From an uncultured Collinsella sp. (GTDB lineage: Bacteria; Actinomycetota; Coriobacteriia; Coriobacteriales; Coriobacteriaceae), in assembly GCA_937989875.1 (NCBI GenBank), contig CALKBO010000007.1, forward strand, positions 1 through 8,982: a DNA stretch of 8,982 nt. The letters are read 5' to 3'. The notes beneath the pieces were generated by a model that was not told the DNA's origin, did not search any database, and was given only the letters and a program-made list of their open reading frames with translations. A program made the translations under genes and the position numbers. Of this stretch, positions 1-6,391 are shown piece by piece. Position 1 is the first letter of the stretch. Every line of letters begins with the position of its first letter.

Positions 1-167
1 GGTTTATAAGCTGAGAGAAGTACGCATACGCCAATACCATTTCCCATTTCTATTTCCAAAAATCCTGCCAAATTCATTGCTTAAAGATTATCAAAGCACC
101 CTCAGTTAAAAGAAACTCTTTTAAAAATAGAGTATTTATCCCTGTCTCTTAAAACGAGTGCCTAATA
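1..167. other. AT-rich left-edge non-coding stretch
   Basis: This stretch lies downstream of the L,D-transpeptidase gene and holds no gene I can support. The only structure I see is an AT-only-type inverted repeat at 106-124: TTAAAAGA, a 3-nt loop, then TCTTTTAA. It forms a perfect 8-bp stem but has few G-C pairs and no T-tract on the minus strand, so it is at best a weak terminator for the gene ending at 168. A short minus-strand open frame from an ATG at 77 runs off the left edge without a Shine-Dalgarno sequence. Confidence 0.4.
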
Positions 168-2237
168 TCAATAAGTAACAACCTTTGTTCCATAAGGAAT
201 GTTATCGTAAATCCATTTTGCATTCTGAATCTCAAGGCGTACGCATCCAGCAGAGGATGGAACGCCCATCGTGGGATCCATCACGCGGTTGCTGTTGACG
301 TAGTAGGGTGAGGAATGGAATAAGTAATCACCATAGAACTGCGTGTAGTAATAGCAAGTATATCCATGCCCAAAGGAGTATCCCTTACCGTAGACTTGAT
401 ACTCCCCTATCACCGTAGGCGTGCTAGCTTTTCCCGTCGAACATACATATCGACGGTTTAAGGACCAGTTATTCCAGGATCCAGTGTAAATACTCGTAAC
501 GCAACGTGACGTATCGACAAGTATCAGCCAATTTGTATTGCTTGAATAACTTTGAGCCTTAGCATCCATATAGTCTGACACCCACGCGCCGTTAGCCATA
601 AAGAAATTCCAGGATCCGTCCACAACGCGCCAGCCAGTAGCCATAGCTCCACTAGCATCAAGCCAATACCAGGTGGCGCCCAGATTGAGCCATCCTGTCT
701 GCATATAACCAGACGAATTCAAGTAATACCAAGATCCGTTAACGGCAACCCAACCGGTTTTCATAGCATAAGTGGACGGATCTAAATAGAACCAGGAGCC
801 ATCCTTGTACAGCCAGCCAGATCGTGCATAGCCAGCGGTCTCATCAAAAAAGTACCATTTTCCGTTAACGTTCTTCCATCCAGCGCAGGGGGAGCCATCG
901 GTTGAATCAGCATAGAACTTACAGCCTCCAAGCATCACAAACCCGTGAGCTTCGACCAATTCGCCATCGCCGTTTGATGTAAACAGTTTTCCATTACGCA
1001 ATGCTCCACACAATGAGCAATCAGAACCAGCAAAAGCCTTAGATGGCTCATCCTGAACCGAGTCCTGGACATCTACCCATTCACGACAAGCAACAGCGCC
1101 TGAAGCTTTTGCATAATAGCTTTTCCCATTTACAGAAAAATGACCAAGAAGCATTTTACCGTCGGCGGCAGGATCGAGATAATAGTATTGACCACCGTCC
1201 TTCAGCCATTCAGTCTTTATAATGCCCGACGCTTGAGAAGGCTCAGCGTAATACCAGTCTCCATCGCTCATAAACCAGCCAAGTGACAACGCTCCCGTTG
1301 AAGAAAAATGATACCGGTTGGATCCGATGACATAAAAGCCGGTAGCCATTCTATTGTCATTTGCGACATCGAGCCAATACCAAACGCCATTCACCAAACG
1401 CCAGCCCGATGCAAGTGCGCCGGAACCGTCAGCGTAATACCAGTCCGTCCCATCAAACGCCCAACCAACAGTCATTGCGCCGGAATCCGATAAATAGTAA
1501 CGAGACGAACCGACAGAAACGATTCCTCTAGACATAACACCATCATTGGCGGGATCAAGCCAATACCAGTTATTGCCAGTTTGAAGCCAGCCGGTTAAGA
1601 CTTCACCATTGCTACCCCAATACCATAAACCGTTATCAAGGTACCATCCATTAATCAGTCCATAGGTTCCAAGAAGATAAGGGTGCCCATCAATAACACG
1701 TCGACCAGTAGCCATAGAACAGCTGTTAAGGGAGTCAAACCAGTACCATTGGTCTCCAATAAACTGCCAGCCACTTGCCAAAGCGCCTGACGGACCCGCG
1801 TAATACCACTTATTTTCAGTAAAAATCCAGCCGCAGCTCATTGCGCCGTCACGAGCGGGGTCCAAGTAGTACAGCAAGTCGTCAATATTCTGAATTCCGG
1901 TCAAACGACAGCCATCTAGATAGTAATACCAGGACAAACCGTTCCATTGCCATCCAGATAGTTGTTCTGTAGTCGACGGGTCATGGCTATCGACAACCTG
2001 TAGGCTCGAATCTTCCGTTGTTTTGCCGGCACAATCGCTGGAGTCTTGAGAGCAACCGCCACCGACCAATGCTCCCGGCCCTCCTGTCGAGTCGCGCTCT
2101 ACGACACCGTTATCCGCCCCCTCTTCCACGGCATAAGCAGTGCAAGAAAATGCGGGGGCTGTAACTGAAAGTAAGGCGGAAAATAGCATCAAGCCAATTA
2201 CTCGCCAGCAAATTCGATGATCAATCCGAGCATTCAT
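168..2237 (-). CDS. Secreted choline-binding-type repeat protein with C-terminal L,D-transpeptidase (YkuD) domain
   Basis: 689 residues. An N-terminal signal peptide is visible: basic residues, a hydrophobic core at about residues 13-31, and a likely cleavage after AYA at 36. A Ser/Asp/Gly-rich linker follows to about 93. Then come about 20 aromatic repeats of roughly 20 residues (about 94-553) of the CW_binding_1/choline-binding type, with patterns such as GW..-WYWLD-..-GAMATG. The last ~120 residues (567-689) are a YkuD domain: His641, then the motif SAGCVRL with catalytic Cys665, then a WIYDNIPYGTKV-like end typical of the family. The family forms 3-3 peptidoglycan cross-links or attaches proteins to peptidoglycan; the exact reaction here is unknown. 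The active-site motif has Ser-Ala-Gly-Cys rather than the common Ser-His-Gly-Cys. A less regular stretch at about 384-451 is cysteine-rich (C384, C407, C410, C439, C451). The gene starts 42 nt after the NlpC/P60 gene, so the two are probably one transcript. Binding to phosphocholine is inferred from the neighbouring lic genes; the repeats alone could also be glucan-binding. Confidence 0.9.
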   Translation of the reverse strand: MNARIDHRICWRVIGLMLFSALLSVTAPAFSCTAYAVEEGADNGVVERDSTGGPGALVGGGCSQDSSDCAGKTTEDSSLQVVDSHDPSTTEQLSGWQWNGLSWYYYLDGCRLTGIQNIDDLLYYLDPARDGAMSCGWIFTENKWYYAGPSGALASGWQFIGDQWYWFDSLNSCSMATGRRVIDGHPYLLGTYGLINGWYLDNGLWYWGSNGEVLTGWLQTGNNWYWLDPANDGVMSRGIVSVGSSRYYLSDSGAMTVGWAFDGTDWYYADGSGALASGWRLVNGVWYWLDVANDNRMATGFYVIGSNRYHFSSTGALSLGWFMSDGDWYYAEPSQASGIIKTEWLKDGGQYYYLDPAADGKMLLGHFSVNGKSYYAKASGAVACREWVDVQDSVQDEPSKAFAGSDCSLCGALRNGKLFTSNGDGELVEAHGFVMLGGCKFYADSTDGSPCAGWKNVNGKWYFFDETAGYARSGWLYKDGSWFYLDPSTYAMKTGWVAVNGSWYYLNSSGYMQTGWLNLGATWYWLDASGAMATGWRVVDGSWNFFMANGAWVSDYMDAKAQSYSSNTNWLILVDTSRCVTSIYTGSWNNWSLNRRYVCSTGKASTPTVIGEYQVYGKGYSFGHGYTCYYYTQFYGDYLFHSSPYYVNSNRVMDPTMGVPSSAGCVRLEIQNAKWIYDNIPYGTKVVTY
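579..1958 (-). repeat. Array of ~20 cell-wall/choline-binding repeats in the L,D-transpeptidase protein
   Basis: Tandem protein repeats of about 20 residues cover residues ~94-553. Units alternate between a complete type (GW...W-Y-W/Y-L-D...GxMxTG) and variants that lack the leading Trp. At DNA level this gives recurring 'caataccag' and 'agccag' words on the plus strand. Residues 178-238 form a ~61-residue block also found in the other two repeat proteins of the window. Confidence 0.85.
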
Positions 2238-2243
2238 TTCAAG

Positions 2244-2248
2244 CCCCC
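2244..2248 (-). promoter_or_regulatory. Ribosome-binding site of the L,D-transpeptidase gene
   Basis: On the minus strand a GGGGG run sits 6 nt before the ATG at 2237. It is an imperfect Shine-Dalgarno sequence but the only purine tract at the right distance, and it supports the chosen start. I see no separate promoter in the 42-nt gap to the upstream gene. Confidence 0.5.
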
Positions 2249-2279
2249 AACCGGTACCGACTGTCTTGCAGGGAATCTA

Positions 2280-4451
2280 TTAAATAAACGGACGAGCTGC
2301 GCCGATTACATTTCCCCTTGCGCTAATAGGATGAATTCCGACACCTTGATGAGGCCAGGAATCAATCATCAAGCCGCCGCCAAGTGCAATTGCAATATGA
2401 CCGCGGTAATAAATCACATCGCCGCGTTGAATCGAGCTCGTGCTCACGGGCATAAAGATATTGCTTCGATACCAATTCATGGAATTGTAGGTTTGGCTTG
2501 GATCCCAGCGATGGTTATAAGGGTTGTAAACACCCATATCCATGCCAGTAGCATAAAGGCACTGCAAGACAAAACCAGAGCAATCAACAGCTCCACCGGG
2601 AGCGGTAGACCAAGGCTCAATATATTGCGTACCGATATACTCATAGGCGCGCTGGATAAAGGCGTTCACGCAATCTTCCCGCGTTGCTTCGACAGAAATG
2701 CGAGAAGGGGTCACATAGGTAAAGTATCCGGTGCAATAGCTAGGCAGCTGAACAGTCCAAGAACTGACCTGAGGATACTGGGATGGATTTTGCCAGCCAA
2801 CTTTGTCGCACTGGCCATCGCTCCAGAAAATTCGGCGAACACCGTCGATGGTCCTTGCGCCCGTTGCCATAGCGCCGCTGCCGTCTAACCAATACCACTT
2901 ACCCGAATCTTTAAGCCAGCCAACATGCATGCTTCCATTGGACTCAAGGTAATACCATGTTCCATTCAGGCATTTCCAACCAGTTGCCATTTTTCCGTCA
3001 GCGTTTAGGTAATACCATGAACCACCAGTAAAAACCCATCCGGTCTTCATCACGCCAGAATTGGCATCAAGCCAATACCAATCGCCGTCAATCTGCAGCC
3101 ATCCAAGATGAATGGCACCCGTTCCGGGCTCAGCGTAAAACCTTAGATTTGCGACATTAACCCAGCCGGACGCAACCTGCCAACCATCAGCTCCAGCGGT
3201 TTTTAGAATAGCGCCGTTTTCGCGAATCACATCCTTGCAAAGATATCCATTATCATCGGCATATCTTTCAACGCCATCATTAACGGTAACCCAGCTTGAA
3301 ACCACGAGCCTACCGCTCTGGTTTGCAAAACAATCGTTGCCGCTCACCTCAAATAAGCCCGTTTTCATTAGATGGCTAACAGGGTCCAGGTAATACCAGC
3401 TAGCGCCTTCTTTATACCAGTCAGAAATAAGCGCACCAGATTGAGAGGCTAGATACCAGCCGTTCTCGGACTGAGCCCAGCCAACAGCCATAACCCCATT
3501 GGGGTTCAAATAATATGCTGCATTGCCAAGGTCTAAATACCCAACGGACATCTTACCATCGGAGGCTGGGTCGAGATAATACCAAGCGCCGTTAACGAGT
3601 TTCCAGCCAGTGGCCGCAATACCGTTAGAGCAGTAATACCAATCTGCTCCGTCTTTGTACCATCCATTTGCGAGGCCATAGTCACCAAAAATGTAGGTTC
3701 TTCCATCAATCTTTTGACGACCCTTAAACATGATGAACGTCTGTGGGTCAAAATAATAGCGAGCCCCACCTATCGTTTGCCATGACGAAGCAAGGGCACC
3801 CGATGAATAAGCCCAGTACCAATTCCCGTCAACGAGAATCCAGCCGGTTTTCATAGCACCAGTGGCATCTAAATAGTATTTCCCGCTCCCGAGGTCGACA
3901 AAACCAACCTGCATTATATGGGTGGCAGGATCCAGGTAATACCATGTGCCGTCTTGATAAAACCAACCAGCAGCTAAATCGCCTCCAGCATTGGCATAAA
4001 ACCAATTTCCATCTGAGTTACGTAGCCAGCAGTTCTGATATAGCGCGCCAAAAGGCGTTGCGGCATTGCCGTCATTCGCATAAAACGAAGCAGTCGATCC
4101 GCCAGCATCGGTCACATTGAAATAACCTGTCTGCATTGCACCATCATTGGCTGGATCAAGCCAATACCAATAGCCCCCGCTTTGCAGCCAGCCAGTTTGG
4201 TGTTTACCGTTTTTTCCGTAATACCAAACTCCAGACGACTCGTCTCGTTGCCAGCCATCTTTTATGACGGAAGAATTATCAGGTTGCAAATCATCGGAAA
4301 CCACAGAAGAAAAATCCGCTTTTGACTCAATACTCTGAGCCTCAACGGAATCCTGTGCAAACGCGACATTCGCACTCAGGGGCAAGCAGCAAGCAGTGAT
4401 TAATGACGCAGCAGCACAAACAAGCGTGGCCTTCTTTTCGAATCGATACAT
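2280..4451 (-). CDS. Secreted choline-binding-type repeat protein with C-terminal NlpC/P60 peptidase domain
   Basis: 723 residues from the ATG at 4451. An ATG eight codons earlier (4475) is less likely because only the 4451 start has a Shine-Dalgarno sequence (GGGAGGG, 6-nt spacing). The signal peptide has a basic start, a hydrophobic core, and a likely cut after AFA at 32. About 23 aromatic repeats (66-553) follow. A linker then leads to an NlpC/P60 domain (~593-723) with catalytic Cys624 in VDCSGFV and His685 in RGHIAIALGGG. This family cleaves peptide bonds in peptidoglycan stems (gamma-D-Glu to diamino acid, or cross-bridges). The third polar position, 12 residues after the His, is Asp697 rather than the usual His, Asn or Gln. 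His701 and His707 lie close by. It is the first gene of the minus-strand pair and is transcribed divergently from the choline operon. The likely role is a cell-wall hydrolase tethered to phosphocholine-bearing polymers; the phosphocholine link is inferred from context. Confidence 0.9.
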   Translation of the reverse strand: MYRFEKKATLVCAAASLITACCLPLSANVAFAQDSVEAQSIESKADFSSVVSDDLQPDNSSVIKDGWQRDESSGVWYYGKNGKHQTGWLQSGGYWYWLDPANDGAMQTGYFNVTDAGGSTASFYANDGNAATPFGALYQNCWLRNSDGNWFYANAGGDLAAGWFYQDGTWYYLDPATHIMQVGFVDLGSGKYYLDATGAMKTGWILVDGNWYWAYSSGALASSWQTIGGARYYFDPQTFIMFKGRQKIDGRTYIFGDYGLANGWYKDGADWYYCSNGIAATGWKLVNGAWYYLDPASDGKMSVGYLDLGNAAYYLNPNGVMAVGWAQSENGWYLASQSGALISDWYKEGASWYYLDPVSHLMKTGLFEVSGNDCFANQSGRLVVSSWVTVNDGVERYADDNGYLCKDVIRENGAILKTAGADGWQVASGWVNVANLRFYAEPGTGAIHLGWLQIDGDWYWLDANSGVMKTGWVFTGGSWYYLNADGKMATGWKCLNGTWYYLESNGSMHVGWLKDSGKWYWLDGSGAMATGARTIDGVRRIFWSDGQCDKVGWQNPSQYPQVSSWTVQLPSYCTGYFTYVTPSRISVEATREDCVNAFIQRAYEYIGTQYIEPWSTAPGGAVDCSGFVLQCLYATGMDMGVYNPYNHRWDPSQTYNSMNWYRSNIFMPVSTSSIQRGDVIYYRGHIAIALGGGLMIDSWPHQGVGIHPISARGNVIGAARPFI
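2793..4256 (-). repeat. Array of ~23 cell-wall/choline-binding repeats in the NlpC/P60 protein
   Basis: Tandem repeats of ~20 residues, residues ~66-553, with recurring W-Y-Y-L-D and GAMxTGW words. Units at about residues 366-430 are degenerate and lack key aromatics. The last five units before the catalytic domain (about 430-530) are the most regular. Residues 244-304 match the block shared by all three repeat proteins. Confidence 0.85.
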
Positions 4452-4457
4452 AAGCGA

Positions 4458-4464
4458 CCCTCCC
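4458..4464 (-). promoter_or_regulatory. Ribosome-binding site that fixes the start of the NlpC/P60 gene
   Basis: The minus strand reads GGGAGGG, then six bases, then ATG at 4451. The alternative upstream ATG at 4475 is preceded only by A/T-rich sequence, so translation should start at 4451. Confidence 0.8.
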
Positions 4465-4539
4465 AGATATCTCATTTATTTATTTTAATCCACATTCCAG
4501 GATTGATTTTCGTTACTGTCTGTTCAGTCTATGTAGATA

Positions 4540-4567
4540 AATATATTAAATTGAACATAACGTTCAA
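4540..4567 (-). promoter_or_regulatory. Predicted promoter for the NlpC/P60 and L,D-transpeptidase genes
   Basis: On the minus strand, TTGAAC (4567-4562) as -35 is followed after 16 nt by TATATT (4545-4540) as -10, which matches TATAAT in five of six bases. Predicted transcription start is near 4533, giving a leader of about 80 nt. Its -35 box is the right arm of the palindrome at 4550-4568. Prediction by eye only. Confidence 0.45.
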
Positions 4568-4568
4568 T
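4550..4568. promoter_or_regulatory. Palindromic operator-like site between divergent promoters
   Basis: ATTGAAC-ATAAC-GTTCAAT is a perfect 7-bp inverted repeat with a 5-bp spacer, centred on 4559. Each arm supplies a TTGAAC -35 element for one of the two divergent promoters, so a protein bound here would block both. The size and symmetry suit a dimeric winged-helix repressor. The winged-helix domain encoded at the start of the downstream lic gene is the obvious but unproven candidate. Confidence 0.5.
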
Positions 4569-4579
4569 CATTCTATTCT
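4551..4579 (+). promoter_or_regulatory. Predicted promoter of the lic operon
   Basis: TTGAAC (4551-4556) as -35, a 17-nt spacer, then TATTCT (4574-4579) as -10. Each box matches consensus in four of six positions. Predicted start is near 4586, about 30 nt before the GTG start codon, with the Shine-Dalgarno sequence inside this leader. The -35 box is the left arm of the palindrome. Confidence 0.45.
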
Positions 4580-4605
4580 TTTCCTAAGCAATGAACATCT
4601 TAATT

Positions 4606-4610
4606 GGAGG
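4606..4610 (+). promoter_or_regulatory. Ribosome-binding site that fixes the start of the lic fusion gene
   Basis: GGAGG is followed by six bases and then GTG at 4617. The reading frame is open back to 4503, but that upstream part has no Shine-Dalgarno sequence and overlaps the promoter region. The GTG start is therefore chosen. Confidence 0.85.
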
Positions 4611-4616
4611 CCTGCA

Positions 4617-6389
4617 GTGGAACTGACCAAGCGTAACTTTACTGTTCTGTACGAATACCTAAAGAACCCATATGCCAGCCAGCGAGAAGTTGCCGAGCGC
4701 ACTGGCCTCTCACTTGGATCGGTAAACGCAGCAAATAAAGAGCTTACGAATGAAGGCCTTCTCGAATCGGACAGCCTAACCGACAACGGTTACGAAGCAC
4801 TTCACCCCTATAAGGTTGAAAACGCAGTGATATTGGCTGCGGGGCTTTCGAGCCGCTTTGCTCCCATTTCGTATGAAAAGCCCAAAGGCCTTTTAAAGGT
4901 ACGTGGTGAGATTCTCATCGAACGTCAGATTAGGCAGCTGCAAGACGCAGGTATCAGCAATATCACCGTCGTTGTCGGCTATAAAAAAGAGTATTTCTTC
5001 TATCTCGAAAGCAAGTTCGGCGTTTCGATTGTCGTCAACAACGAATATGCATCCAAAAATAACCACGCATCGCTTATGTGCGTAAAAGAGCGGCTTGGCA
5101 ACACCTATATTTGTTCAAGCGATGATTACCTTCTAAACAATCCGTTTGAAGCATACGTTTGGAAAGCATTTTATTCTGCTCAATATGCTGAAGGCGCCAC
5201 CAAAGAATGGTGCATTCAAACCGGAGCAATGGACAGAATCACCAATGTTACGATTGGCGGTTCCGATGCTTGGTATATGCTCGGACATGTCTACTTTGAT
5301 AAAGCCTTCTCGCTTGCATTTAAGCAGATTCTCGAAACGGAATATAACAAGCCCGAAACAACGGACAAGCTTTGGGAAGATCTATATATCGAGCACATCA
5401 AGGAGCTCGATATGGTGATCAAAAAGTATCCTGAGGGCGAGATCAACGAATTCGATTCTCTTGATGAACTGCGTGCCTTTGATCCGCATTTTATCGAAAA
5501 CGTTGACTCCGATATTTTCGATAACATCGAGCAAGTGCTCGGCTGCTCCAAATCAGAGATTCACGACGTTTATCCCCTTAAACAAGGTCTTACGAATCTA
5601 TCGTGCCACTTTAGAACCAATGACGGAGAGTACGTTTACCGCCATCCGGGAGTCGGGACCGAACTGCTTATTAACAGAAATGGAGAAGTAGCCGCACTTA
5701 AAAAGGCCAAGGAACTCGGCCTTGACGACACGTTCATTCATGAGGACCCAAAGCGCGGTTGGAAAATTTCGAAGTTTGTACCCAACGCAAAGCAGCCTGA
5801 TCCGCATGATGATGCCCAAATGAATCGAATGATGCAGATGTGTCGTTCGCTTCACGAGAGCGGTGCAAATGTCGAAACCGAATTTGACTTCTACCTCGAA
5901 GCGAAGCGCTACGAATCACTTCTTTTGGAAAAAGGCCCTATCGACATTCCAGGCTACAGGGAAATGGCCGCCGAAATCGATGAATTGGAGCACTTTGTCC
6001 AGGCCGACAATGCGCCAAAATGCCTTTGTCACAATGACTTCTTTTACCTCAATTTCCTTATCGATGAAAACGACAAGTACTATCTCATTGACTGGGAATA
6101 TGCTGGCATGAGCGATTATGCAAACGATTTTGGAACGTGCAGTGTCTGCTGCGAGCTTTCCGAAGATGAAGTCGACCGCGCGCTTGATGCATATTTTGGG
6201 CGCAAGGCAACAAACAACGAAGTTGCACATAACTATGCGCACATTGCCCTTGCAGGATGGTGCTGGTACCTCTGGTCTCTTCTGAAAGAAGCCGAAGGCG
6301 ACTTCGTAGGCGAATGGCTCTATATCTACTTCAATTACAGTGCCAAATACCTTAAAAAGGCACTGGAGATCTATCGAAAAGGTGAGTAA
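4617..6389 (+). CDS. Fusion: winged helix + LicC-like phosphocholine cytidylyltransferase + LicA-like choline kinase
   Basis: 590 residues, three parts. (1) Residues ~1-64: a winged helix-turn-helix, with the helix pair SQREVAERTGLSLGSVNAAN and a wing region to about 60, MarR-like. (2) Residues ~68-300: a nucleotidyltransferase with ILAAGLSSRF (72-81), PKGLL (89-93), VGYKKE, and the Asp pair D169/D170 in SSDDYL. The stretches around KNNHASLM and IKELD...EINEFDSLDEL closely resemble pneumococcal LicC as I recall it. The expected reaction is CTP + phosphocholine to CDP-choline + PPi. (3) Residues ~305-590: a choline/ethanolamine-kinase-like APH fold with H472-N473-D474 and N479 (Brenner-type catalytic loop) and IDWEYAG with metal-binding D492; expected ATP + choline to phosphocholine. 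The two reactions are consecutive, so one cytosolic chain would turn choline into CDP-choline. Elsewhere these are usually separate genes, licC and licA. licB follows after 2 nt. The N-terminal domain may sense pathway state and regulate the divergent promoter; that is inference. I see no missing catalytic residue. Confidence 0.9.
   Translation: MELTKRNFTVLYEYLKNPYASQREVAERTGLSLGSVNAANKELTNEGLLESDSLTDNGYEALHPYKVENAVILAAGLSSRFAPISYEKPKGLLKVRGEILIERQIRQLQDAGISNITVVVGYKKEYFFYLESKFGVSIVVNNEYASKNNHASLMCVKERLGNTYICSSDDYLLNNPFEAYVWKAFYSAQYAEGATKEWCIQTGAMDRITNVTIGGSDAWYMLGHVYFDKAFSLAFKQILETEYNKPETTDKLWEDLYIEHIKELDMVIKKYPEGEINEFDSLDELRAFDPHFIENVDSDIFDNIEQVLGCSKSEIHDVYPLKQGLTNLSCHFRTNDGEYVYRHPGVGTELLINRNGEVAALKKAKELGLDDTFIHEDPKRGWKISKFVPNAKQPDPHDDAQMNRMMQMCRSLHESGANVETEFDFYLEAKRYESLLLEKGPIDIPGYREMAAEIDELEHFVQADNAPKCLCHNDFFYLNFLIDENDKYYLIDWEYAGMSDYANDFGTCSVCCELSEDEVDRALDAYFGRKATNNEVAHNYAHIALAGWCWYLWSLLKEAEGDFVGEWLYIYFNYSAKYLKKALEIYRKGE
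6381..6386 (+). promoter_or_regulatory. Ribosome-binding site of licB inside the end of the upstream gene
   Basis: GGTGAG forms the last two codons of the fusion gene. It lies five bases before the ATG at 6392, which suggests translational coupling of kinase/cytidylyltransferase and permease. Confidence 0.65.
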
Positions 6390-6391
6390 CG

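Larger units (their letters stand above)
4521..4597. repeat. Outer pair of half-sites symmetric about the operator
   Basis: TGTTCA at 4521-4526 and TGAACA at 4592-4597 form an inverted pair. The GTTCA/TGAAC cores (4522-4526 and 4592-4596) have the same centre, base 4559, as the inner palindrome. Each outer core starts 30 bp from the inner core on its own side, roughly three helical turns. Each lies just downstream of one predicted transcription start. Confidence 0.4.

Noticed and set aside
1..77. Minus-strand short frame from ATG 77 running off the left edge, and an 'NGKWYW' string in another frame
   Set aside because: No Shine-Dalgarno sequence, too short to judge, and the repeat-like string is bounded by close stop codons; probably chance.
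2217..2888. Plus-strand open frame opposite the NlpC/P60 domain (223 codons), and similar antisense frames elsewhere
   Set aside because: They mirror well-supported genes, have no ribosome-binding sites and give low-complexity products; shadows of the real coding strand.
168..4256. Regular DNA repetition resembling a CRISPR or satellite array
   Set aside because: The ~60-bp period reflects ~20-residue protein repeats in frame; copies are diverged at third positions and there are no constant repeats with unique spacers.
4389..4391. Possible lipobox (I-T-A-C at residues 18-21) in the NlpC/P60 protein
   Set aside because: The motif fits loosely, but hydrophobic sequence continues beyond C21 and a better signal peptidase I site (AFA, 30-32) follows; a repeat-anchored protein does not need a lipid anchor.
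4452..4475. Eight-codon N-terminal extension of the NlpC/P60 protein (ATG 4475)
   Set aside because: It has no ribosome-binding site, and the strong GGGAGGG lies inside this extension, placed correctly for ATG 4451.
4503..4616. In-frame upstream extension of the lic fusion gene from a TTG at 4503
   Set aside because: No Shine-Dalgarno sequence there, the added residues match no domain, and the extension covers the predicted divergent promoters; GGAGG before GTG 4617 gives a clear start.
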